Shown here piece after piece: positions 35,758 to 43,856 of a stretch of DNA of 64,000 bases. The notes below the pieces were generated by a model. The model was not told where the DNA came from. It worked only from the letters and a program-made list of their open reading frames with translations, and searched no databases. Where the stretch lies: the NCBI RefSeq assembly GCF_947488465.1, contig NZ_CANKZA010000004.1, forward strand, positions 248,001 to 312,000, read 5' to 3'. The DNA comes from an uncultured Microbacterium sp. (GTDB taxonomy: Bacteria > Actinomycetota > Actinomycetes > Actinomycetales > Microbacteriaceae). Positions within the stretch are counted from its first letter, which is position 1. Each line of letters starts with the position of its first letter. A program made the translations under genes and the position numbers.

Positions 35758-36033
35758 TCAGGCGCTTCGTTCGGGTCGCTGATCTGAAGGCACCTCGGCG
35801 AGCAGCTTCTCCCAGGTGCCGTCCTCGGCCCAGCGCGCGAACCGCTTGTAGATCGAGTTCCACTTCCCGAACCGCTCCGGCACATCCCGCCAGGGCGCCC
35901 CCGTGCGGTACTTCCAGGCCATGCCCTCGACCGCGAGACGATGATCCGTCCACGGCCGCGACCTGCCAACCGGCACCGGCATCAGCGGCTCCAGAACAGC
36001 CCACACCTCATCCGAGATCTCCTGACGCGTCAC
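35758..36033 (-). mobile_element. IS5-like transposase, N-terminal part only
   Basis: The 91-residue frame carries the IS5/IS1182-type N-terminal (DUF4096) domain: 'DEVWAVLEPLMP', 'LAVEGMAWKYRTGAPWRDVPERFGKWNSIYKRFARWAEDGTWEKLL'. In intact elements this first frame is followed by a second one with the DDE catalytic core. Here the downstream sequence (35540-35757) has no such coding, so the element is a fragment. Confidence 0.75.
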
Positions 36034-36144
36034 ACCATCGAGACTCGCCGATCCTGAGCCTGAACCTCTTGATCAACACGCCCTAGCTCGACTGGGTGAA
36101 GCAGGAAATAGTTCGGCTATCGCCCGCGTCAAAGCAGATGCTTG

Positions 36145-36636
36145 TCAGCCGGCGCACGCGACCTGAGCCGGCGGGGTGAACTCGATGCCGAGTTCTACAT
36201 CGAGACCGCACACGGATCCCAGGAAGCCTTCCGCGAAGCTCGAACTCAGTGGTGGTCGACTGCTCGCGGACGAAGACGCCCAAACGATCAGTTCCGAGAC
36301 CGCCGCACCCGCTCGGGCCGGCCCGCAATGCTGCCCCATGTTCTCGCCCGTTTGGCTGAACAGATCATTCATCGGGGCTGAGGCCTCCTCGGCCTCAGCT
36401 GCTGAGGAGGCCCTGTCCATCCGGTCCATCGCTGCGTTTAGAAGCTCGATCGATTCCGCCGTCGAAGTCTCGCAACTGTCCGGGGCGACGGTCTCTTGCG
36501 GCGATGCCACCTCGCCTTCAGATTGACTCGCTGTTGGCATCGCAACGTCGTTGGGCGCTGCGGTGCTGCATCCCGCGCAGCTCAACACGATGATCGAGCA
36601 TGCAACAAACAGTGCTCTCGTCTTTCCGGTCGGCAT
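36145..36636 (-). CDS. putative secreted lipoprotein
   Basis: This 163-residue protein has an N-terminal lipoprotein signal ending in a lipobox 'LSCAGC' (lipidated Cys about 23), then a Ser/Glu/Thr-rich linker and a helical domain with three further cysteines ('DSCETS', 'QHCGPA', 'SVCGLD') plus one at the very end. It would be anchored on the outer face of the membrane. Function unknown. A G-run just upstream of the ATG can act as ribosome binding site. Confidence 0.65.
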   Translation of the reverse strand: MPTGKTRALFVACSIIVLSCAGCSTAAPNDVAMPTASQSEGEVASPQETVAPDSCETSTAESIELLNAAMDRMDRASSAAEAEEASAPMNDLFSQTGENMGQHCGPARAGAAVSELIVWASSSASSRPPLSSSFAEGFLGSVCGLDVELGIEFTPPAQVACAG

Positions 36637-36822
36637 TGGTTCCCCCCAAGTCGCGCGATAGAGACGTGCTCAGTCGTCTCTGATCGGGCTCCGTCGGCGT
36701 CAGCCTATAGCTCGAACCCGTCGCCTCAGTCCCTCGCAGTCGTCGATTCGGCGGGGCACGCCGGATGTTCGTATAGGGATCGCGACCGCGCGCGCCGCGT
36801 CACGCCGCGTCACGCTGTTCGC

Positions 36823-36892
36823 ATGGATGCAATACAGATTGGGTATGCCAGGGTCTCGACCGCAGATCAAGACCTCACCGCTCAGCGCGATT
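36823..36892 (+). pseudogene. serine resolvase/invertase N-terminal stub
   Basis: 'IGYARVSTADQDLTAQRD' is the start of a small serine recombinase, including the catalytic Ser of 'ARVST'. After 23 residues the similarity stops and the DNA becomes the 3' part of hsdS on the other strand. This is a deletion or recombination junction. Confidence 0.75.
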
Positions 36893-37702
36893 CGTCGCCA
36901 TTGGTTCCTCGACCAGCGCGCTACGACCGATCGAACCGTACATGGTTACTAGGACGGTGCCGCGTGCGCACGAACCTCCCGCGCGTTCGGCGCCGGATTC
37001 AGTCACGCGATTGGCGGTCTCCGCGATCGGACCGTTCTGGACATCACGGATATTGGCCCAACGTACGGTCCCGTTCTCATAGAACTCACGCTGCGATACC
37101 GGCGGGGTACCACCAGAGCGCCACGTTGCGACGTCCCCCAGGGTCAGTGCGTCACCGCGGGTCTCCTCGATGAGCTGAAGCGCGGTTGCGCGAGTCGTGT
37201 CCTCCGTGGCGGCGGCCTCCGCCTCGGCCGCGTCCACGGCGTCGTCGACGGCCGCGATCAGGTCCACGATCCGCCGCTGCTCGTCGAGCGGCGGAAGCGC
37301 GACGGGCACCGTTGCGAGGTTCGTGATCGAGAGGGAGACATTCGCCGTTCCCTTCATCCGCGTCACGATCTCAGCATCCTTGAAGTGCTGCAGGTAGTGG
37401 AACAGGAAGCGCGCATCCACACCGGCTCCCGCTCGAGGCACACACGCGGCGATGATGTTCGCGACGGCAAACTTCCCGCTCGCGTAGTGGACACGCTTGA
37501 GCGATGCATGGCCGTGTCCGGTCGAGGAGACCAGCGGCACGCACACGGCCTCGCCCTGGAACTGGAACGAATCCGAGGAAAGAGGTTCGGGTCCGGTGAC
37601 GATCAGGGGGTAGGGCCCGGGGAGAGTCTTCTGGGTGGGCGACGTCCCTTTCGTGATGGTGCAGAGATCCCCCAGCGTCGTGTCCCGCCATTCGTCACGC
37701 AT
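36875..37702 (-). pseudogene. hsdS: type I restriction specificity subunit, C-terminally truncated
   Basis: 275 codons. The first target recognition domain ('WRDTTLGDLCTITKGTSPT' to 'TVPVALPPLDEQRRIVDLIAAVDDAVDAAEAE', with the conserved coiled-coil helix) is complete. The second begins ('LTLGDVATWRSGGTPP', 'VLVTMYGSIGRSALVEEPMATNRA') but is cut where it meets the resolvase stub, so the second half of that domain and the final helix are missing. HsdS without its second half usually cannot form a working specificity unit unless it dimerises. It overlaps hsdM by 8 bases. Confidence 0.8.
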
Positions 37703-39220
37703 CGAATCCGGCTTCCTTGAGGCGGAGGTCGAGTGCGGCGCGTGCGGTGTCCATGCGTTCCTGCGCCTCACGGAGCGCGGCGAGGGCCGCGTCGACGTCC
37801 GCTTCGGCTTTCGTCTCGGTCTGGATGTACCGGCCGATGTTGAGGTCGTAGCTGTTAGCTTCGATGTCGCTGCGTGGGACGAGGCGGACGTTCACACCGC
37901 CGTCTCCGTCGGCGTCGTCACCAGTCATGTAGGTGGCGGTGATGGCATCGACATCGTCGTCGCTGAGGGTGTTCTGGTTCTTGCCGGGCTTGAACCGTGC
38001 CAGCGCGTCGATGAACAGGACGTGCCCGCGACGCTCCGCCGGCTTGTCCGCCCGGAAGATGAGGAGGGCGACGGGGATGGACGTCGAGTAGAAGAGGTTG
38101 TTGGGGAGCCCGATGACCGCTTCCAGCAGGTCGTTCTCGATGACGTGCTTGCGCATGTCCGTTTCGCGGCCACCACGGAACAGTGTCCCGTGGGGCATGA
38201 CGACCCCGACCCGCCCCGTCTCGTCCCGCATCGTTGAGAGCATGTGCTGAATCCACGCCCAGTCACCGTTCTTCGCCGGCGGGACGATCCCGCCGAGCGC
38301 ACGCTTATGCGGGTCTTTCGCCCACGTTGCCGACGGCCAGTTGTCGAGGGAGAACGGCGGGTTCGCGATGACGATGTCGAACTTCCGGAGACGCCCGTGC
38401 TCGTCGAGGAGCTTCGGTTCCCGGAACGTGTCGCCCCGCTTGATCTCGAAGTCCTCGAGCCCGTGGAGGTACAGGTTCATGCGGGCGATGCCCGCGGTGG
38501 TGAGGTTCTGCTCCTGCCCGTACAGCATCAACGATTCGGGATTGCCACCCGCGAGCTTCACCGCTTCGACTGTCTCAACGAGCATTCCCGCTGAGCCACA
38601 TGCCGGGTCACACACCGAATCGCCGGCTTGCGGGTTGAGGATCTTCACGAGCAGGTGGACGACGTGGCGGGGCGTGAAGAACTCCCCGGCCTTCTTCCCG
38701 GATGCTTCCGCGAACTCGCGGAGCAGGTACTCGTACGCGGACCCGAGCATGTCCCCGGCCATGTGCGCCGGGTCGAGGGTGAGCCGGTCGAACACACCCA
38801 TGAGGGCTTTCAGCGCCGACTCGGGGATGCGTTCCGTGTTCGCCCAGTTGACGTCGCCGAAGACGCCGGCGAGCTTCCCGGGGTTCGCTTCCTGGATCGC
38901 GACGAGCGCCCTGTTGAGGACGGACCCCGGGTTCTTGGTCACCTCGTAGGTGTCGTCCCAGTGGGCACCGTCGGGGATGAGAACGTCTGGTAGTCCTCGT
39001 CTTCGATGTCCTGCGTCCAGTCGTCGCCAAGCTCGTCGACGGCCTGGGTGTGGTGGTAGTCGTAGACGTCGCTGATCCACTTGTAGAAGAGGACGGGGAA
39101 CACATACGCCTTGAAGTCCCCGGGGTCGACCGGCCCGCGGAGCGCGTTCGCCGCAGCCCAAAGGGCCTGCTCGAGCTCACGCTGGGTGAGGTAGTCGGGG
39201 TTCGCGGGGGCGAGCGTCAT
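37695..39220 (-). pseudogene. hsdM: type I DNA methyltransferase subunit with a frameshift
   Basis: The N-terminal helical domain starts at ATG 39220 (AGGAG upstream): 'LEQALWAAANALRGPVDPGDFKAYVFPVLFYKWISD' to 'EDEDYQTF'. There the frame is lost, and the rest continues in another frame with 'IPDGAHWDDTYEVT', 'DPACGSAGML' (motif I) and 'NPPFSLDNW' (motif IV). One missing base near 38980-38985 explains it. Apart from that the protein (about 507 residues) is complete, so a sequencing error is also possible. It would methylate adenine with HsdS. No hsdR is in the window. Confidence 0.82.
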
Positions 39221-39292
39221 CGTTACTCCTTCGATGGACGGCTCAATCCGTACCCATCCTCATTACGGTAGCCGCGTCCTCCCTCACGGGCG

Positions 39293-40000
39293 TCACGGCG
39301 CACCCTGGGAAAGAACGGCAGGCGGGGTCTGGATGCCGTCGACGGCGATGTCGTATCCGCCGTAGGGACTGTATTCGGGGACGTGGCGTGTGCCGGATCC
39401 GCCTCGGTCGGTGAGGATGGGGGCGCCGGGGACGTGGAACTGGGCGGGGTAGTTGGCTTCGAACCATTCCTCGAGTTTGGGGGTCATCTTGCGGGTGCCC
39501 ATCTGTCCGCGGAGTTTGGCGGGGAGGATGGGGAGGTTGCGCCAGCCGGGGTAGGCGTGGTCGTTCCATGCTTCGACGACGGCGTTTTCGTCTTCGTGGA
39601 TCCAGTGCAGCTCGCAGGTGTCGCAGACGATGAGGTGGAGGAGCCCGCCGATGCATTCGCAGGGGATGCGTTCGGAGACGAGCCGGGGGCGTTGTCCTTC
39701 CTGCAGCTGGTGGTAGTCCCACAGGCATCTGGTGTCGGCCGTGTAGGTCGCGATGGTGTGGGTGCCGAACTGGGCGCGGACGCCGCAGTAGTCGGCTCTC
39801 CATCCGTGCTGGGTGCGATCGTGCCAGGGCTTGGTGGCGTCGACGAGCGCGCGGCGCTCCGCGGCCGCGTCGAGGTCCGCGGCGGAGTAATACCGGCTGG
39901 TGAACCCGAGGGGCGTTCCTTCCCAGGCAGGGAGGCCGGCGATCTTGTCTTCGGCGAGCAACTGGTCGATGGCGTCGCTGAGGCTGAGCGTGGTGTTCAC
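39293..40000 (-). CDS. DUF6349-like ICE protein
   Basis: This 235-residue soluble protein has a zinc-ribbon-like pair of cysteines ('PCECIGGLLHLIVCDTCELHWIHEDEN') and aromatic-rich ends ('GFTSRYYSAADL', 'EYSPYGGYDIAV'). This pattern fits DUF6349 proteins that recur in actinobacterial ICEs; function unknown. The start is GTG 40000 with AGGGG 9 bases upstream, overlapping the stop of a lost upstream gene (GTGA). Confidence 0.6.
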   Translation of the reverse strand: MNTTLSLSDAIDQLLAEDKIAGLPAWEGTPLGFTSRYYSAADLDAAAERRALVDATKPWHDRTQHGWRADYCGVRAQFGTHTIATYTADTRCLWDYHQLQEGQRPRLVSERIPCECIGGLLHLIVCDTCELHWIHEDENAVVEAWNDHAYPGWRNLPILPAKLRGQMGTRKMTPKLEEWFEANYPAQFHVPGAPILTDRGGSGTRHVPEYSPYGGYDIAVDGIQTPPAVLSQGAP

Positions 40001-40090
40001 AGCGTGTACCCCTGTTCGATGAGTGTGGTGGTGATCCAGGCGGCGACCCATTGCGAACGCGACCGCGGGCTCCCCCCGTAGGATCGATGT
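39998..40090 (-). pseudogene. 3' end of a lost upstream gene
   Basis: About 30 codons in a leftward frame end '...QWVAAWITTTLIEQGYTL' with a TGA that overlaps the DUF6349-like start. No start codon or upstream part remains; a rightward gene begins at 40106. It looks like the tail of a former operon partner. Confidence 0.35.
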
Positions 40091-40105
40091 CAGGAGGCGA
40101 CCGAT

Positions 40106-40285
40106 ATGGATCCGGTCAAGGCTGGCTGGCGGATGAGCGACCTCGTCGCGTACGACACTGCGACAGCCGACGTGATCGCGAAGATCGCGGATGCCGCCGC
40201 GCCAGTCGAGACCCGTTCGATAGCCGAGACGGTCGACGTCATCCGCGCGGAGCTCCGCGCACTCTCAGTCGGAGTAGCGCCGTGA
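40106..40285 (+). CDS. small protein upstream of the zeta-toxin-like gene, antitoxin candidate
   Basis: This 59-residue protein has CAGGAGG before the ATG. It is helical ('ATADVIAKIADAAAPVETRSIAETVDVIRAELRAL'). Its TGA overlaps the GTG of the zeta-toxin-like gene by 4 bases, the usual toxin-antitoxin arrangement. It is not recognisably related to epsilon antitoxin; the call is by position. Confidence 0.65.
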   Translation: MDPVKAGWRMSDLVAYDTATADVIAKIADAAAPVETRSIAETVDVIRAELRALSVGVAP

Positions 40286-41268
40286 CCTTCGACCTCGATC
40301 GCACGTTCGAGTCGCTCATCAAGCCCGCGCTCTTCGCGGACAATGGCGCACCCGCAGAGCCGAGCTTGAAGCTCCTGGTTGGCGAACCCGGATCGGGCCG
40401 CACTCGCGCCGCGTACCGAGACCAGCACGCGCCGGCCCCACGATCCGTGGTTAGCGCAGCTGTGCTCCGCGCATTCCACCCCGACTATCTCGAGCTCGCG
40501 AGCAGCCGGCCGTTCGAGCTCGAGGACGCTCTGCGCCCCACCGTCGAACGGTGGATCGCGCAGTCGGTTGGAACAGCGCTTAACGAGCGCCGCTCCGTCG
40601 TTCTCGAGAGCGAGGCGCTCACTGCGGACGCGGCCCGAGGGGCCTCAGCAGCCTTCGCTGGGGTTGGGTTCACGACCGAAGTCGTCGTGATGGCGTCTCG
40701 CACTCCCGACAGCTTGCTGACTGCGGCATCCGCGTATCTCAATCAGCGTCGAGAGCGAATCCCCACGCAGCCGACGACGGCCGATGCCCATCGCACGGCC
40801 GCTGCGGCGGCGCGAGATCTGACGGCTTCCCTCGAGGCCGACGGGCCGTTCGATCGCGTCCGGGTGCTCAACCCTGGTGGCGTCTCATTGCATGAAGCTG
40901 AGCCGTGCCGGCATCCTGAGTCGATCCAGGGGCTGACCGCTGCGTTGGATGCCGAGCGGCACCGCCCCTACTCGTCGATCGAGGGTGTGCAGTGGCTGAG
41001 TGAGTTGCGCCGCATCACCGAGTACGCCCGCCAGGCACGCGAGGACGTCGAGCCGGTCCTCGAGACGCTTGCCGAGTTGCACCGTTTGGCGCTGACCACA
41101 GTGCTGCCGAGCATGCCGCTGCGCCCGGACTCTGATGCCGCGATTCGGCAGCGCGTTCAACTCGAGCAGGAACTGGGGCGCCTCGATCAGCAACTGGCCG
41201 CTACGCGGGACATCCCGGCACCCCTCGACTTCCCCACGCGGGCCCCGTCGCGCGGGCTCGATCGCTGA
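40282..41268 (+). CDS. zeta-toxin-like P-loop protein with altered active site
   Basis: In this 328-residue protein, 'LLVGEPGSGRTRAAY' (P-loop 34-41) and 'LRAFHPDYLEL' (about 62-72) align with the zeta/PezT toxin kinases that phosphorylate UDP-N-acetylglucosamine. Two key sites differ: the P-loop Lys is Arg40, and the acidic residue normally before 'LR..HP' is Ala. The protein may therefore be inactive, or use different chemistry. The C-terminal third is helical and not part of the toxin core. Coupled to the 59-residue gene, it may stabilise the ICE. Confidence 0.72.
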   Translation: MTFDLDRTFESLIKPALFADNGAPAEPSLKLLVGEPGSGRTRAAYRDQHAPAPRSVVSAAVLRAFHPDYLELASSRPFELEDALRPTVERWIAQSVGTALNERRSVVLESEALTADAARGASAAFAGVGFTTEVVVMASRTPDSLLTAASAYLNQRRERIPTQPTTADAHRTAAAAARDLTASLEADGPFDRVRVLNPGGVSLHEAEPCRHPESIQGLTAALDAERHRPYSSIEGVQWLSELRRITEYARQAREDVEPVLETLAELHRLALTTVLPSMPLRPDSDAAIRQRVQLEQELGRLDQQLAATRDIPAPLDFPTRAPSRGLDR

Positions 41269-41445
41269 CCAGTCCCCGGCATCCTTCGGACACTCAGCGA
41301 TCTCAGCGGTGGGCGCGGCGCGCAGTGCCGGGTCGTGGAATAGCGCAGGGCCGGAGCGCAGCAGAGGCCCGAGCATATGCCGCGAAAGCCCGGAACGGAG
41401 CGCCGCGCCCACCGCTACGATCTCGCGTCCGGAGGAAGCTGCGAG

Positions 41446-41718
41446 CTATTCGTCGATTATCTCCATGAGCGTCGCGATGAAGGTCTCACGGTTGCTCGTC
41501 GGGTCTGCGGCGACGTCGCGTACGAGCGCGCCGAGATTCGCGCGCTCGGTTCTGCCCAGCATGGTGAGCGGTTCGAGACACCAGGCGACATCCTGATCGG
41601 CCTGAGCCGTGGATGCCGGGGCGCCAAAGCGCACGGCGACGAACGCCGCGCGGTAGATGACCGCTTCGACGTCTGCACGATCGACCATGATCTGATCCTT
41701 GCTCTTCTGGGGGTTCAT
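41446..41718 (-). CDS. hypothetical small protein, end of xis operon
   Basis: This 90-residue soluble protein is unrecognised. Its ATG overlaps the stop of the Arg/Glu-rich repeat gene by 4 bases. It is helical throughout ('DVEAVIYRAAFVAVRFGAP', 'TERANLGALVRDVAADP'). It is the last gene of a five-gene leftward chain that starts with the excisionase. Confidence 0.55.
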   Translation of the reverse strand: MNPQKSKDQIMVDRADVEAVIYRAAFVAVRFGAPASTAQADQDVAWCLEPLTMLGRTERANLGALVRDVAADPTSNRETFIATLMEIIDE

Positions 41719-42767
41719 CGCGATATGCCGGGTCGTGCCGACGACATCGGTGGTGCCGGCGCGGTCACGGGCGTCGGCCGGGGGGCGACCTTCGGCTGGG
41801 TCCGCAGCCTGTCGTTGATCGCGGCCGCCACGGCATCCATTCGTGCTTCGTCATCTGCTCGCGCCATTGCGTTGCGCTCTGCCCGTGTCGGGCGGAGTTG
41901 TTGCTCAAGGCGTCCCTCGCCGCGAGTCAGCGATTCCGCATAGTGCGCGGCGGCGCGATGTCGCGCGTTCGCACGCTCGAACTGATCGATGAGGTAGCGG
42001 GGCGTCCCACGTTCGTTCCGCAGACGCGTGATTTCTTCGCCGGAGCGCACACGGGTGAAGAACGCCTCGGCTGCGGCCAGGTTCGTCCTTCGCTCTGTCC
42101 CCGTAACGCGGTGCAAGCGCTGCGGCGGTAGCCCGTTCGCACGCCGCCACTTCTCTCGCGCGCGGTACTGGCGCTGATCTGCCAGCGACTTCTCGTGATC
42201 GGCCCAGTACTTCTCGCGCTTGCGCTGCTTGACCTCGTCGGCGTGGGCGGCGTAGTAGCGCGCGGCGTTCTCGCGCTTCGTCGCCGGGGCGTCACGGTCT
42301 TTGTCACGCTGGTGCTGGCGGATCTGTTCACGGTGCGAGTCCCGCCAGCGCTGGTTGGCAGCCCGCAGTCGGGCGCGGAACTCCTCTGGGTTCTCGGCGC
42401 GCTGACGCTCGCGGTAGCGCCGCTGGATCTCTTGGTGCAGCGGCTTGTTGGCGGCGTACCACGCCCGCGCGTACTGACGCTTGGCCTCTTTGCGTTCCTC
42501 GCGGAGCTGCTCGGCGCGACGGTCGCCCAAGACGGCATCGCGCTTGCGCAGTTCGCGTTCTCGTTGCGCGGTATTGATCTCTTCACGATGCGTCTCGACC
42601 CAACGCTGCCGGATCTCCCGGACCTTCTCAGGGTTCGCCGCGTTCCAACGCAGCCGAGCGGCCCGGACTTTCTCTGGGTTCGCGTCCCGCCAGCGCTTTC
42701 TGGCAGCCCGCAGCGACGCGCGACGCGCGCCGTCGCCCTGCTTCCCCCGACTCTGCGGCTCGTCCAC
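41715..42767 (-). CDS. highly charged repeat protein (NPEK-type repeats)
   Basis: This 350-residue protein is extremely rich in Arg, Glu, Ala and Trp. Repeats of about 15-19 residues are visible near the start ('KRWRDANPEKVRAARL', 'RWNAANPEKVREIRQ', 'RWVETHREEINTAQ') and again later ('NQRWRDSHREQIRQ', 'ARYYAAHADEVKQ', 'REKYWADHEKSLADQ'). Such W/Y-x(4)-NPEK repeats occur in phage and ICE proteins and in some HNH proteins, and likely form a long helix. No nuclease core is seen. GTG start with AGGTGA upstream. Function unknown; it may bind DNA by charge. Confidence 0.6.
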   Translation of the reverse strand: MDEPQSRGKQGDGARRASLRAARKRWRDANPEKVRAARLRWNAANPEKVREIRQRWVETHREEINTAQRERELRKRDAVLGDRRAEQLREERKEAKRQYARAWYAANKPLHQEIQRRYRERQRAENPEEFRARLRAANQRWRDSHREQIRQHQRDKDRDAPATKRENAARYYAAHADEVKQRKREKYWADHEKSLADQRQYRAREKWRRANGLPPQRLHRVTGTERRTNLAAAEAFFTRVRSGEEITRLRNERGTPRYLIDQFERANARHRAAAHYAESLTRGEGRLEQQLRPTRAERNAMARADDEARMDAVAAAINDRLRTQPKVAPRPTPVTAPAPPMSSARPGISR

Positions 42768-42773
42768 CGTTGA

Positions 42774-43223
42774 TCACCTGCCGAGGCCCGAGGTCGGGGC
42801 AGGAGTCGGCGTGGGCAACCCGTGCACCGGTGCTGTGAACTCACCGCGCGGTCGCCGCGGCGGCGCCAGAGGGAACACGCGGTCGACGTCCTCGGGGTGG
42901 CGGTGCCCCTCAGGAAAGTACTCGAAGAACGTGGCGTGTTCGGGGTCGCGAACGACCCACTGGCATCCCACGCCGTGGAGCACGGCGAGCTTGAGTTCTG
43001 CCTCTTCGGTGGATGCGCCGAGCGCGAGAATGACGCGACCGTCGTCGAGTTGCGCGGTGTGCCAGGTGTACTCGCGTCGCCACACACGCCGCTCGTCGAG
43101 GACCTCGTCAATCAAGGCCTGACGCGCGCGGCGGTCTTCGCCAATGCCGCCGGGGACGGTCGCACGGATCCACGAGGCGATGTCGAGAAAGGATGCCTCA
43201 AGGCCGGGGCGCTCAGTGTTCAT
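42774..43223 (-). CDS. hypothetical protein of the xis operon
   Basis: This is a 149-residue protein. It starts at ATG 43223, overlapping the glutaredoxin-like stop by 4 bases (ATGA). It contains 'ARQALIDEVLDERRVWRREYTWHTAQLDDGRVILALGAS' and a Pro/Thr-rich tail. There is no known family, no membrane helix and no signal peptide. Confidence 0.6.
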   Translation of the reverse strand: MNTERPGLEASFLDIASWIRATVPGGIGEDRRARQALIDEVLDERRVWRREYTWHTAQLDDGRVILALGASTEEAELKLAVLHGVGCQWVVRDPEHATFFEYFPEGHRHPEDVDRVFPLAPPRRPRGEFTAPVHGLPTPTPAPTSGLGR

Positions 43224-43486
43224 GAGCTCGCCTCGATTCGGGTCGACAGTTGCTGAATCAGGTCGGGCCTGAACCCTGACCAATGGTGCCGCTGGTCCTG
43301 ATCGACGACCACGACCGGCGCGGCGCTGTAGCCCAGGTCGTCCGTCACGAACTCGCGGGCCGGCGCATTCACCGAGACGCTCAGATCAATGATCGTGAAC
43401 GGGATGCCTGCCTGCCGAAGGCACGCGCAGGTGCGGACACACCACCGGCATCCGTCGCCCGTCGAGTACACGGTCACGGAGATCAT
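43220..43486 (-). CDS. glutaredoxin/NrdH-like thioredoxin-fold protein
   Basis: This 88-residue protein reads 'ISVTVYSTGDGCRWCVRTCACLRQAGIPFTIIDLS', a thioredoxin-fold start with a CxxC redox pair (C12-x-x-C15) and extra cysteines after it. 'GYSAAPVVVVDQDQRHHWSGFRPDLI' supplies the cis-Pro (AP) and the C-terminal region of glutaredoxins/NrdH. It probably reduces disulfides in the cytoplasm. It is a recurring passenger in excisionase operons of actinobacterial ICEs; its target is unknown. The frame is open 8 codons upstream of the chosen ATG. Confidence 0.82.
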   Translation of the reverse strand: MISVTVYSTGDGCRWCVRTCACLRQAGIPFTIIDLSVSVNAPAREFVTDDLGYSAAPVVVVDQDQRHHWSGFRPDLIQQLSTRIEASS

Positions 43487-43734
43487 CGTGATCGCCTCGC
43501 TCGCGACCACGCCTCAGACGTCGACCGACATGCCGTCTGTCCGATGTAATCGATGACCTCGCTGCGAAGGTAGGCGACCGTCTTGCCGAACTTGTGGAAG
43601 ATCGGGCCGCCGCCGAGCCGGCGCCAGCGCTCGAGCTTTCCGACCGTCACGCCGCCGGGCAGCATGTCCGCGACCTGCTGGGGGGAGAGCCATTCGATCT
43701 CTTCCCGGGTTTCGACTTCTGTGGCCATCATCAA
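43483..43734 (-). CDS. xis: excisionase / AlpA-type helix-turn-helix protein
   Basis: In this 83-residue protein, 'EWLSPQQVADMLPGGVTVGKLERWRRLGGGPIFHKFGKTVAYLRSEVIDYI' is the MerR-like winged helix of the HTH_17/AlpA excisionase group. It would bend att-site DNA and steer the integrase toward excision, and may regulate its own promoter. First gene of the leftward operon; promoter directly upstream (43770-43798). Two ATGs (43734, 43731, and a third at 43728) are possible starts. Confidence 0.85.
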   Translation of the reverse strand: MMMATEVETREEIEWLSPQQVADMLPGGVTVGKLERWRRLGGGPIFHKFGKTVAYLRSEVIDYIGQTACRSTSEAWSRARRSR

Positions 43735-43761
43735 CCCCCGTTCGCGTATGCACGACCACGT

Positions 43762-43790
43762 TTGACATGAGTAGATCAGTTAGCTATACA
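43762..43790 (+). promoter_or_regulatory. rightward promoter of the regulator-integrase operon
   Basis: TTGACA (43762-43767), 17 bases, TATACA (43785-43790). Transcription would start near 43797, which rules out the upstream GTG at 43767 as the start of the next gene. Confidence 0.72.
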
Positions 43791-43798
43791 CTTGTCAA
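43770..43798 (-). promoter_or_regulatory. leftward promoter of the xis operon
   Basis: On the complementary strand TTGACA (43798-43793) is followed after 17 bases by TCTACT (43775-43770). The -35 is a perfect consensus; the -10 matches 4 of 6. It overlaps the rightward promoter almost completely. Confidence 0.7.
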
Positions 43799-43856
43799 GA
43801 GGTTGAATGTGCGAATCTGCAGCACGGTAAGACACACTGAGGAGGTGAAGGTCGAC

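Noticed and set aside
40091..40105. Idea that the leftward tail at 39998-40090 is a complete small gene
   Set aside because: There is no start codon after the in-frame stop near 40091; it reads as the tail of a deleted gene.
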